From assembly GCA_964432995.1 (NCBI GenBank), contig CAYSPU010000016.1, forward strand, positions 1 through 37,481: a stretch of 37,481 bases of DNA. The letters run 5' to 3'. This document shows positions 17,845-25,957 of this stretch, piece by piece (the first letter of the stretch is position 1; each line of letters starts with the position of its first letter). This DNA is from CAYSPU01 sp964432995. Its GTDB lineage: Bacteria > Verrucomicrobiota > Verrucomicrobiia > Limisphaerales > JAHDYP01. Under the pieces are notes generated by a model that saw nothing but the letters and a program-made list of their open reading frames with translations, made no database searches and was not told the origin of the DNA. The position numbers were made by a program, and so were the translations under genes.

Positions 17845-17880
17845 TGCAACCTTTTGTTGCACCTGCAACAAAAGGTTGCA
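17845..17880. repeat. Perfect 17-bp inverted repeat with 2-nt spacer
   Basis: TGCAACCTTTTGTTGCA, then CC, then TGCAACAAAAGGTTGCA. All 17 pairs match. It is much more AT-rich than the surroundings. It lies about 125 bp past the stop of the TIM-barrel gene (18004, minus strand), and could be an operator, a cruciform/hairpin site or a transcription stop. There is no long T-run beyond it. Confidence 0.8.
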
Positions 17881-17894
17881 CGTCCCGCAGCAGG

Positions 17895-17942
17895 GGTTCG
17901 TGGAAAAGTCGGACATCCAATGTCTGGACGTACGTTAGGACC
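17895..17942 (+). repeat. Dispersed repeat family R4, copy 2
   Basis: GGTTCGTGGAAAAGTCGGAC, ATCCAATGTCTGGACGTACG, TTAGGACC: the second copy of the block at 13666-13713. Confidence 0.7.
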
Positions 17943-18003
17943 ATCAACCGATCTGTCGATTGGCCGGTTTGCCGACCTCCGACACGCCGGTGCATGGCGA
18001 GGC

Positions 18004-18963
18004 TCAGCCCAAGAGCCCCATCGCCTTCTTGAGTGCGGCCACCGTGGCCGCGCAGGCCGCGTCGTTGTCGAGATCGTTCATCGCCTTGTTGAACGGCTCG
18101 CAACGCACGGGGCCGTCGTAGCCGATCCGCTGGAGAGCCTTGAGAAAGGTCGCCAGGTCCAGCACGCCCGTCGCGCCAGGCAACTCGCGGCGTCCGTCCT
18201 GCTGTTGGTCTTTGGGAACCCCGGCGGGGGCATCGTTCAGGTCCACGGCGACGACGTCTTCGTTCTTGAGGCCCAGGAGATCCGCCTCGGTATCGCCGGC
18301 CATCGACCAGTGCCAACTGTCCAGCACCACCCCGACGTTGCCGGTGCCGATCTCGGCGATGAGATCCTGCAATTCCGCGAGCGTGTGAACAAAAGGGTAG
18401 CGTTGACTCCGCCACACGGTCGGCGTTCCGACGTATTCGAGGCCGAGCCGGTGCCCGTGGTCCTTGAGGATCTTGGCCGCCTCGCGCAGCCGCGCCGCGT
18501 GGCGTCGGAAGTTGGCCGTATAGGTCAGCGATGCATGGCACGGCATGAGCCAAGTCCCGACGCGCGTGACTCCGGCACGCTGGCATCCGGTAGCCACCCG
18601 CGGCAGCTCCTTCAGTCCGGTCTCGAACCGCGCGTCATCCCGTCGAAATTCGACGGGCAGTCCGGCGGCGCCCCAGGTCAGTTTCCTGGCCTGCAGGTCG
18701 GCCAACAACTCCTGCGTCTGCGCGTCGGAGAGTCCGGCTAGGAATTCGCCGTACGGCTCGACGGCTTCGAAGCCGTGCCGGCTCGCCAGGGCGATCGCCT
18801 CGCGCTGGTCGGCGGACACGCCGATGGAACCGGGGCTGAGGCTGATGGTCATCTTTCGCGTCGCCGTGGGCGAGGCGGCTACTACTGTTGGAACCAGTGT
18901 GGCCGGCATCGCGCAGCACGCGGCGGTGCCGCACAGGAATTCTCGTCGGGTGTAGGTGCTCAT
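18004..18963 (-). CDS. Tat-exported sugar phosphate isomerase/epimerase-like TIM barrel
   Basis: 319 residues from ATG 18963. The N-terminus TYTRREFLCGTAACCAMPAT is a twin-arginine signal. The rest is an AP-endonuclease-2/xylose-isomerase-like barrel with likely metal ligands E176 (LGLEYVG), D215 and H218 (VVLDSWHW), D241 (VDLND) and E289 (RCEPFN). Such proteins isomerise or epimerise sugars and polyols, and the exported Verrucomicrobiota/Planctomycetes members are mostly uncharacterised. The neighbouring divergent MFS permease suggests uptake of the product. The low-complexity repeat just upstream (19001-19040) lies in the promoter region. Confidence 0.8.
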   Translation of the reverse strand: MSTYTRREFLCGTAACCAMPATLVPTVVAASPTATRKMTISLSPGSIGVSADQREAIALASRHGFEAVEPYGEFLAGLSDAQTQELLADLQARKLTWGAAGLPVEFRRDDARFETGLKELPRVATGCQRAGVTRVGTWLMPCHASLTYTANFRRHAARLREAAKILKDHGHRLGLEYVGTPTVWRSQRYPFVHTLAELQDLIAEIGTGNVGVVLDSWHWSMAGDTEADLLGLKNEDVVAVDLNDAPAGVPKDQQQDGRRELPGATGVLDLATFLKALQRIGYDGPVRCEPFNKAMNDLDNDAACAATVAALKKAMGLLG

Positions 18964-19000
18964 GTGGAACTCGCCACAAGCTACGCGAGGAGGGCAAGGG

Positions 19001-19040
19001 TCGGCAAGTCGGCAAGTCGGCAGGTCGGCGTGTCGGTGAC
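19001..19040. repeat. 8-bp tandem repeat, five units
   Basis: Units read TCGGCAAG, TCGGCAAG, TCGGCAGG, TCGGCGTG, TCGGTGAC. It lies 37-76 nt upstream of the TIM-barrel start on the minus strand. Copy-number slippage could alter its promoter. Similar GTCGGC/GCCGAC words occur near 28905-28935. Confidence 0.7.
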
Positions 19041-19230
19041 GGGAACCGCTGGTCAGTCCGCAGGCCGGCGCGTCACCGTCGCGGCCTCGTTGCCGAACGT
19101 TGCACTTCCCGTCGCCCGACGACAGCGGTGCGGCGGCACCGCAGTCCGAGACGCAGCCGCACCTCCGGCAAACCCACGAAGCGCGCTGGCCGTCGTGGAG
19201 TGCGTCCGCGGCGGCGGCGTTTTTCAGATG

Positions 19231-19335
19231 CTGCGGGTCAGACGACCCGCGGTCCGAAAGGCGAGACCTGCACGCGCGAGCGCTCGGGCGGCTGCGCCCG
19301 CCAGGTTTCGGGCCGCGGCTCCTCTCGAGCCGCAG
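19231..19335 (+). repeat. Dispersed repeat family R3, copy 2
   Basis: CTGCGGGTCAGACGACCCGC, GGTCCGAAAGG, then a centre rich in GCGCCC/GGGCGG, ending GGTTTCGGGCCGCGGCTCCT and CTCGAGCCGCAG. It is the same element as 10703-10810. The rest of 18964-19504 has only similar GC-rich blocks and no gene. Confidence 0.75.
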
Positions 19336-19504
19336 AGGGTTGCCGGCACCTGATTCGGATGGCCGAGCAACGGCGGTTCGGAGGACAAGAGCTGTCACTG
19401 TGCGCGCACTCGGGAATCCTCGGACACCAGTCTCACGCTTCTTCCAGGCTGGTTTTGGCCTGCGGCTTCCGCCACATTGCGTCATCGAATTGGCAAGGTC
19501 GTCC

Positions 19505-20827
19505 GTGACAGCCGGTAGAACATCGAAGCAGGACGAGTCGAATCGACTCGATCCGGGCATTCAGCGATCGCTCGACCGGAAGCGGCTGTGGCATGTGCTG
19601 CTCCCGCTCTTCGTCGGGTCGGTGATCGCGTATCTCGACCGCGTCAACCTGGCGTATGCGGCGCTGACGATGAACGAGGATCTGCACTTCAGCGCTTCGG
19701 TGTTTGGATTGGGGGCGGGGATCTTCTTTGCCGGCTACGTCTTGTTTGAGATTCCGGGGGCGTTGATTGCCGAGCGCTGGAGCGCGCGCGTCTGGCTGGT
19801 CCGGATCATGGTCTCGTGGGGGATCGTCTCGTTGCTGATGGCGTTTGTCCGGACGGATTGGCAGTTCTATCTGCTGCGGTTCCTGCTGGGGGCGGCCGAA
19901 GCGAGCTTCTACCCGGTGGCCTATGCCAGCGTGATCCCGCGGTGGTTCGCCGCGGAGGAACGGCCACGCGCCATCGCGATCATGCTGGGATCCCTGCCGG
20001 TATCGGCCATCATCGGGTCGCCGCTCGCCGGTTGGCTGCTGACGTGTCACGTGGCGGGCTTCCGCGGCTGGCAGGTCTTGTTCCTCATCGAAGCCGTTCC
20101 TGCCCTGGTGTTCGGGGTCTTGCTCTGGTTCTGGCTGAAGGATTGGCCCAAAGACGCGACGTGGCTGACGGAGGCCGAGCAGGAGCATTTGGCGACCGTC
20201 TACCAGCGCGAGGTGGCGGAGAAACTCGCGCGGAAGCGTTACACCGTCGTCCAGGCGCTGTGCGACGGCAGCGTCTGGAAGCTCTGCCTGATCTACTTCC
20301 TCTGGATCACCGGCTATTGGGGATACAACTACTGGACGCCAACCGTGCTGCAGGAGGCTTCCGGTTGGTCGAGCATTCGCGTCGGCTGGATGCTGGTCAT
20401 CCCGATGAGCCTGGCGTTGGGCGGCATGGTATTCGTGGGGTATTCGTCGTCGCGAAGCGGGGAGAAGCGCTGGCACGCCGCGGCGCCCTTGTTCCTGGCG
20501 GCCGTGGGGCTGGGGCTGGGCGCCACGTTCCGCGAGCCGCTCTGGGGATTTGTCGGCGTCTGCCTGGCCGGCGTCGGGGTCTACAGCCCGTTCGGCGTCT
20601 GGTGGTCGTACCCCACCACTTTCCTGTCGGGGGCAGCGGCGGCCGGGGCCATTGGCTTGATCAATTCCTGCGGCAATGTTGGCGGCTTCCTGGGCCCCTA
20701 TCTCACGGGGGTGATGAAGGACGCGACCGGTTCGGTCGAGGGCGCGTACCTGGGCCTGGCGAGCTCGCTGCTGGCCGCCGGCGCGCTGATGCTGACGCTG
20801 CGAAGGCCGAACCACAAGAAGTCATGA
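19505..20827 (+). CDS. MFS permease, ACS (tartrate transporter TtuB-like) family
   Basis: 440 residues from GTG 19505, supported by CAAGG 6-7 nt before it. About 12 hydrophobic helices are visible. AYLDRVNLAYAALTMNEDL, GLGAGIFFAGYVLFEIPGAL, then RIMVSWGIVSLLMAFV and FLLGAAEASFYPVAYASVI are the signature of the anion:cation symporter branch (tartrate, hexuronate, 4-hydroxyphenylacetate carriers). A charged central loop (TEAEQEHLATVYQREVAEKL) separates the halves, and the second half has SSRSGEKRWHAAAP. It is an inner-membrane proton-coupled uptake system for organic acids or uronic acids. An ORF reading further upstream runs through repeats and is rejected. Confidence 0.85.
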   Translation: MTAGRTSKQDESNRLDPGIQRSLDRKRLWHVLLPLFVGSVIAYLDRVNLAYAALTMNEDLHFSASVFGLGAGIFFAGYVLFEIPGALIAERWSARVWLVRIMVSWGIVSLLMAFVRTDWQFYLLRFLLGAAEASFYPVAYASVIPRWFAAEERPRAIAIMLGSLPVSAIIGSPLAGWLLTCHVAGFRGWQVLFLIEAVPALVFGVLLWFWLKDWPKDATWLTEAEQEHLATVYQREVAEKLARKRYTVVQALCDGSVWKLCLIYFLWITGYWGYNYWTPTVLQEASGWSSIRVGWMLVIPMSLALGGMVFVGYSSSRSGEKRWHAAAPLFLAAVGLGLGATFREPLWGFVGVCLAGVGVYSPFGVWWSYPTTFLSGAAAAGAIGLINSCGNVGGFLGPYLTGVMKDATGSVEGAYLGLASSLLAAGALMLTLRRPNHKKS

Positions 20828-20973
20828 GGTGCGGCGCGGACCAGGGAGGCTCGTTGAAGCACCCTGGCCCTTCTTATGAACCGTAGCTCGGAGCTCGGAG
20901 CTCGGGATCTTGGCTGCAATGCGTGCGCTCAGGCGGATGGAGGCTTTCCATGAACCGGTGCGTGGAAGCAGGG

Positions 20974-21056
20974 ATCCGAAATCCCAAATCTCAAATCCCC
21001 AACGCCAAATCCTCAATCGACTCGGCATTGAGGATTGGGGATTGAGGATTTGAAAT
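20974..21056. repeat. A/T-rich inverted repeat of short words
   Basis: AATCCCAAATCTCAAATCCC, AACGCCAAATCCTCAATC on one side and GAGGATTGGGGATTGAGGAT, TTGAAATCCC on the other side. The halves pair imperfectly around GACTCGGCATT. Same vocabulary as 13586-13640. Confidence 0.65.
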
Positions 21057-21062
21057 CCCGCC

Positions 21063-21119
21063 GGTTGCAGACAGAGGTCCATGCTCTTTGCGGACGCCCG
21101 AGCCGGGCGTCCCTACCTC
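21063..21119 (-). repeat. Dispersed repeat family R1, copy 4
   Basis: Minus strand: GAGGTAGGGACGCCCGGCTC, GGGCGTCCGCAAAGAGC, ATGGACCTCTGTCTGCAA. Its right end overlaps the stop codon of the next gene (21113), so the repeat supplies the last residues of that protein. Confidence 0.8.
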
Positions 21120-22963
21120 TCGTCGCTTCGTGCTTTCACCAAGGTCGCGATGTCGCGGAGCATCTGCTCCTTCGTCTCTGCCGGAAGACGGGTCAGACCG
21201 AGGCTGTCGCCCCAGCCGTTGGTCAGACCGACCGCCGCGCCCATCTTGCGGGCCAGGTCCACCTGCGCAGGCCAGAGCGATTTGCAGAGCCAGGCGCACG
21301 GCAACCACGCCTTGTCCCCCAGCGCGGCCATGTATCGAATCGGGAGCTTGCGATAGAGCTCGTGTCCGAGCAACCGATCGTAGCAGTGATCGCCGCCCTC
21401 GCCGTCTCCCCAGAGACAGAGGTTCCCCATCGAACAGTCGCTGGCGAACAGGGCCTTGTCCGCCCCGAACGATCGCACCACCGCGCGGAGCCGGCGCATG
21501 AGGTCGATTCCGCCCGGGGAGAGCGGCCCGCCGTGTGTCGGGTGATGGTCCCAGCCGGATGCGGTGAACGTTTCGTCCAGCACGATGGCGTCGGGATTGA
21601 AGAACTCCATGATCCATTGGGCCTGTTGGACGAGATGATCCCGCCACTGGGGGGCGGCGTGCGACATCCGCCACGTCGTCTTGATCACGTCCGGACCTTC
21701 CCAGCCGAAGAGCGTCGGCTTGCCTTCGGCATTGACCAGGATCGAGTCCCGCATCTTTTCGAACAGCGGCGAGCCTTCGTCGAGAATGCTGTAGTGCAGG
21801 TAGATGGCCGGGTGCACCCCGGCGCGGCGGGTGGCGTCGACCCGCGCCTTGATCTTCTCGAACGACATCCGCACGGGGCCGGCAGCGTCGGTCGGCATGG
21901 CCATCCACTCCTGGCGGTCGGGATGAATGAAATCGCCGTAGCTCAGGTAGTAGCCGTGCTGCGTGGCCATACCGACATGGAACTCGGCGAAGTGCCGGGC
22001 GTCCGCGTCGTAGCCACCGCCCCGCGGACCGTTGGCTTCGGCGGCGGAGAGGAAGTCAAAGTAATGCACATGGACGTCGCGGGACCAGGCGACGGGGGGA
22101 AAATCCTCCCTGTGCCCGAAACGGCGAAAGGCCTGCCAGGCTTGGGCGGCGTCGCCGGCGTGCAGCAGGAGGAAGGCACGCGCGCACTGGGTCTCGCCCG
22201 GCTTCAGGTGGATTCGGCTCCCCACGCGCCACGCCATCGACGTGGCCTCCGGCAACGTCTGGAAGAACACCGGCTCGAGGGACGTGCCGAACAAGGCGAC
22301 GCGACACGGCCCGGCGTCCGCGAAGATGTCGACCACCGGAACCAGCAAGGAGGCGCGGGTCGTGGTCTGCCGCGGATCGCTCGAGCGCGGTTCGAGGTAG
22401 TGGCAGAGGAACCCTTCCGGGCCGATGGCTTGGCGGCAGTCCTTGAGCCGCTTCCGGGAGTCGTCAGCAGGATCTCCCAGGGCCGAGGCGTTGAGCGGCA
22501 CGTAGACTTGTTGTTCCGTCGCGTTGCGGCAGGGGCGCACGCCGGTCAGAAAGCAGGCGAGCACTTCGCAGGGCCGATCGCCACGATTGTGCAGCGTCAG
22601 CGTCGCTTCCAACAGATCCTCCCGCGAGCCGCCGGCGGACCGGTGCAGTTCGTGACCCAGGGAGAACTGGACCGGGCCGCAGACCCCGGTCGGCCGCGCG
22701 CCGCCCAGGATGGTCTCCGCCCCCAGTCGACCATCCTCGATCAACTGACAACAGCCATCCATCACGCCTGCGCCCTCTTCGTGATGGATCAACGGCTCGC
22801 CGCCCACGCTCACGCGATCGAACAGCCGCGAGCCCGGGTGCCGGTGCCAGGCCGGTTCCAGATCCGTGCTGCCGCCGGAGGCCGCCTCCGACGTGTTCCC
22901 TCGGCCGAACGCTGCCCCCAGAAGCGCCACTCCACCGCTCGAAACGAAGTCCCGTCGGTTCAT
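21113..22963 (-). CDS. Tat-exported glycosidase-like TIM-barrel protein
   Basis: 616 residues from ATG 22963, fixed by a good ribosome binding site (AAGGAGA about 8 nt upstream). The N-terminus MNRRDFVSSGGVALLGAAFG is a twin-arginine signal. Residues about 40-320 are an all-beta domain (ATLTLHNRGDRPCEVLACFL). About 330-600 is a barrel with GGYDADARHFAEFH, HPAIYLHYSI and NPDAIVLDETF, where D463 is a candidate nucleophile as in clan GH-D/GH36-like enzymes. KALFASDCSMGNLCLWGDGE follows. The exact family is not recognised and the catalytic acid is not assigned. The C-terminal residues (KARSDER) come from a dispersed repeat that abuts the gene. Confidence 0.65.
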   Translation of the reverse strand: MNRRDFVSSGGVALLGAAFGRGNTSEAASGGSTDLEPAWHRHPGSRLFDRVSVGGEPLIHHEEGAGVMDGCCQLIEDGRLGAETILGGARPTGVCGPVQFSLGHELHRSAGGSREDLLEATLTLHNRGDRPCEVLACFLTGVRPCRNATEQQVYVPLNASALGDPADDSRKRLKDCRQAIGPEGFLCHYLEPRSSDPRQTTTRASLLVPVVDIFADAGPCRVALFGTSLEPVFFQTLPEATSMAWRVGSRIHLKPGETQCARAFLLLHAGDAAQAWQAFRRFGHREDFPPVAWSRDVHVHYFDFLSAAEANGPRGGGYDADARHFAEFHVGMATQHGYYLSYGDFIHPDRQEWMAMPTDAAGPVRMSFEKIKARVDATRRAGVHPAIYLHYSILDEGSPLFEKMRDSILVNAEGKPTLFGWEGPDVIKTTWRMSHAAPQWRDHLVQQAQWIMEFFNPDAIVLDETFTASGWDHHPTHGGPLSPGGIDLMRRLRAVVRSFGADKALFASDCSMGNLCLWGDGEGGDHCYDRLLGHELYRKLPIRYMAALGDKAWLPCAWLCKSLWPAQVDLARKMGAAVGLTNGWGDSLGLTRLPAETKEQMLRDIATLVKARSDER

Positions 22964-22980
22964 CGTGTTGTCTCCTTCCA
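22955..22980 (-). promoter_or_regulatory. Start-deciding ribosome binding site
   Basis: On the minus strand GGAAGGAGACAACACG precedes ATG 22963. AAGGAGA has canonical spacing and favours this ATG over the in-frame ATG 18 nt upstream. Confidence 0.7.
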
Positions 22981-22989
22981 CATGGTTTC

Positions 22990-23557
22990 GCTGCTAAGAG
23001 CCACATTTTCGGCACCGCGTCACGCCGGAAATGTCCGCGCTTACACTCCAGGACGCTCGCACCACTACGGATGCGGCCCCCAAAACGCGGGCCGCCGTGA
23101 GCACCGGCTTGCCACCGGCACGAGGAGCATGGTCGATCACCGTGTTTCGGGCCGCGTGCAACGCGGCGCTCCGCAGGGCGTTAGGCTCCGGCAGGTTCGC
23201 GAGCACGTCCGCCCACCGGAGCGCGCCCGTCTGGGGCGCAGGGAGCCTCGCCGCGGAGCAGCACCCCGATTTCAGCGGCTGCGCACATCCGATCGATCAT
23301 TGCTGCGGCCGAGGACAGCCGCAGTCCGGCCGCCACGGCGTTGTACGAGGTCGGTGCAGGAGACGGTTGCCCGAAAGCGCTGCGGCGGCAGCGCACTCCA
23401 CGACGCTGACGCGACTCCGAATGCGCTTCCGACAACGCTGGCCGTCTTGGACTGCGCCCGCTACGGCGGTGCTGTACGAAAACGGTGTGTTCTTGACTTG
23501 AAGCCGATTTCCCGCTGACCTGCCCGCGGATTTCGGTTCTGCACGCTAGCTCACGCT
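22990..23557. other. Repeat-filled divergent intergenic region
   Basis: No gene. Contains GGGCCGCGTGCAACGCGGC (palindrome, inverse copy near 10925-10945), CACCGGCTTGCCACCGGCAC, and a GCTGGCCGTCTTGGACTGCG block near 23437 that matches GCTGGCCGTCGTGGAGTGCG near 19185. It must hold promoters for the two divergent genes, but no unambiguous -35/-10 was found. Confidence 0.55.
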
Positions 23558-25957
23558 ATGATCGAGCTTGCTCATTTGTGCCGCCGCTCGACTTGGATGG
23601 CGCTCGTTCTGCTCGTACTTGGACGGACCGTGCCGGTCCGCGGCCAGGATGCTCCGGTGCTGGCCAACGCCGGTTTCGAGGGCACGCCCACGGTCCCAGA
23701 GTGGCGCCGATGGGTATACGCCGATGGTGTGCCACCGATCATCCGCGCGGACGAACAGGTGTTCCGCGAAGGCCGACGTTCATTGCTCATTCAGGCCCAG
23801 GAACCGGCGGACGTCGCTCTGGGGCAGACGATCACGCTCCCTTCGTCATCCCTCTGGCGGGCCCGCTGCTGGGTGCGGACGGAAGACCTCGTCGCCCGTG
23901 ATCGGACCGACACCACGGCGGCTCTGCACATTCAGACGCCGGAGGGCGCCACGGTGTCGCGCGGTCCCAGCACGGCGGGAACGGCGGACTGGCAGGAGAC
24001 CAGCCTGGTCTTCCGCGTGCCTGCCGATGGACAAGTCAAGGTCGTGTTGTTCTTCGTTGGCTACGGCAAGGGAACGGGCAAGGCGTGGTTTGACGATGTG
24101 CGTCTCGACGAGGTGGCGCCGGCCGGCCCGCTGGCGGTGCGCATCACTCCCGCGCGCCTGGGAACAGAACCCATCGATCCCAAACAAGGCGGGCAGTTCA
24201 TCGAACCGCTGTGCAACCTGATCCCCAGCCTGCTGGCGCAGCAGGTGGCCAACACGAGTTTCGAGGAGGATCCCCCCTGGAAAGTCGCCTACAAACGGGA
24301 GGTCGATCGCCCGCACCGGCCCTGGTATCCGGACGGAGCAGTGCATCTGGCGCGGTACGCGTATGACACGAACCAGGCCTTCAATGGGCGGCGCAGCCTG
24401 CGCATCGATCTGCCGGCCGCCCGGGCGCGCGCCGGCATCGCGCAGGACGGCTACTACCTGAAGGAAGGCACAGACTACCGTTTGCGTCTGCATCTGCGCA
24501 GCACCAGCAACGCTGTCGTACGGGCGACACTCCACGGTGGTGGCGGAGTAACCGCTGCGGCGGCGCTGGGGCACGCCGGTGGCCAATGGCAGCCCGCCGA
24601 AGTCCTACTGCGGCCCACGCGCACACTGGAACACGCTACCCTGACGTTGGACTTCGAGGGGCCTGGTACGCTCTGGTTGGACCGCGTGTCGTTGATCAGC
24701 GAGGACGCCGTCCTTGGCTTGTGGCGACCGGACGCGGTCGAGGCCATTCGCGCGCTGCAACCCGGCATCATCCGGTTCGGCGGGTCGGCACTGGAGACCT
24801 ACGAATGGGATCACTGTCTTGGTCCGTGGGATCGGCGCGCGCCCTTTGCGCAATCCTACTGGGGCGGTCTCGAGGAGAACTTCGTGGGCGTTGAGGAATT
24901 CGTCGCCCTCTGCCAGGAGCTCGGTGCCGAACCGCTGGTCTGCGTCCGCTGGACGGACAAGACGCCGGCCGACGCGGCGGCGGAGGTCGAGTACTTCAAC
25001 GGCGCGCCGGACTCGCCGTGGGGCCGGCGCCGGGCGGCCAATGGACACGCCCAGCCATATGGAGTGAAGTACTGGCAGATCGGCAACGAAGTGGGCGGCA
25101 CCGAGTATGACGCGTCGGTGAAGGCCTTTGCCCAGGCGATGCGCCAGGTGGATCCGAGCATCCGGGTCCTGTCGTCATTCCCCTCGACCCGCATGCTGGA
25201 GGCGGGCGGCGGCTATCTGGATTATCTCTGCCCGCACCATTACGGCTGCGCGGATCTCGACGCCATGGAGCGGGACTTCCTCGGCCTCGAAGGTCAGATC
25301 CGCCGTTTCGCCGCCGGGCGCACCGTGCGGATCGCTGTCACCGAATGGAACACGACGGCCGGGGACTGGGAGTTGGGTCGGGGCGCACTGCAAACGCTGG
25401 CTAACGCCCTGCAGTGCTCGCGCTACCATCACTTGATGCATCGGCACGCCGATTCGGTGGAGATCGCCATCCGCTCGAACCTGATTGATTCCTTCGGATC
25501 GGGCGTGATCCTGACGGGGCCGGGCTGGCTCTACCTGGCGCCGACCTATCACGCCCAGCGTCTCTATGCCCGGGCGGCTGGCTCTTACCCGGTCCGCATC
25601 GAGCGCATCACTTCCATCCCCGACGCCAGCCTGCCGTGGCATCTCGAGGAACCGGACCTGAGCGCCGCAGTCAGCCCCGATGGCCGCACGCTTCGGCTCT
25701 ATGGCGTCAACTCGACGGAGAAAGCCCTCGAGGTCAAGACCATCCTGGCCGGCTTCGCCGGCGGCGTCCGGAAAGGTCAGATGCATGTTCTCCAGGACGC
25801 CCAGGGATCGCTTACCCCGGAGATCATGAATGCGCGGGACGAACCCGATCGCGTGCGCGTGTTCACGCGCCGGGCGGAGGCGCGGGGCGAGGAGTTCGTG
25901 CTCTCTTTCGCGCCGTTCAGCGTGACGCTCTACGAGTTCACCCTAAGAACTCGCTGA
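23558..25957 (+). CDS. Secreted alpha-L-arabinofuranosidase (GH51) with two CBM4/9-like domains
   Basis: 799 residues with a signal peptide (WMALVLLVLGRTVPVRGQ). Two carbohydrate-binding jelly rolls precede the barrel: about 33-190 (LANAGFEG ... WFDDVRLDEV) and about 225-390 (VANTSFEE ... LWLDRVSLIS). The GH51 barrel follows (about 395-690): GIIRFGGSALETYEWDHCLG, KYWQIGNEVGG with acid/base E511, and IAVTEWNTTAG with nucleophile E596. A C-terminal beta domain closes it. It removes arabinose side chains from arabinan or arabinoxylan outside the cell. Its 3' end overlaps the convergent esterase gene by 20 bp. Confidence 0.9.
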   Translation: MIELAHLCRRSTWMALVLLVLGRTVPVRGQDAPVLANAGFEGTPTVPEWRRWVYADGVPPIIRADEQVFREGRRSLLIQAQEPADVALGQTITLPSSSLWRARCWVRTEDLVARDRTDTTAALHIQTPEGATVSRGPSTAGTADWQETSLVFRVPADGQVKVVLFFVGYGKGTGKAWFDDVRLDEVAPAGPLAVRITPARLGTEPIDPKQGGQFIEPLCNLIPSLLAQQVANTSFEEDPPWKVAYKREVDRPHRPWYPDGAVHLARYAYDTNQAFNGRRSLRIDLPAARARAGIAQDGYYLKEGTDYRLRLHLRSTSNAVVRATLHGGGGVTAAAALGHAGGQWQPAEVLLRPTRTLEHATLTLDFEGPGTLWLDRVSLISEDAVLGLWRPDAVEAIRALQPGIIRFGGSALETYEWDHCLGPWDRRAPFAQSYWGGLEENFVGVEEFVALCQELGAEPLVCVRWTDKTPADAAAEVEYFNGAPDSPWGRRRAANGHAQPYGVKYWQIGNEVGGTEYDASVKAFAQAMRQVDPSIRVLSSFPSTRMLEAGGGYLDYLCPHHYGCADLDAMERDFLGLEGQIRRFAAGRTVRIAVTEWNTTAGDWELGRGALQTLANALQCSRYHHLMHRHADSVEIAIRSNLIDSFGSGVILTGPGWLYLAPTYHAQRLYARAAGSYPVRIERITSIPDASLPWHLEEPDLSAAVSPDGRTLRLYGVNSTEKALEVKTILAGFAGGVRKGQMHVLQDAQGSLTPEIMNARDEPDRVRVFTRRAEARGEEFVLSFAPFSVTLYEFTLRTR

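Noticed and set aside
19001..19040. Possible CRISPR array
   Set aside because: Units are 8 bp with no spacers, so it is a simple tandem repeat.
21035..23518. 827-codon plus-strand reading opposite the Tat glycosidase-like gene
   Set aside because: Antisense shadow; the minus-strand protein has a Tat signal, ribosome binding site and domain motifs, this one has none.
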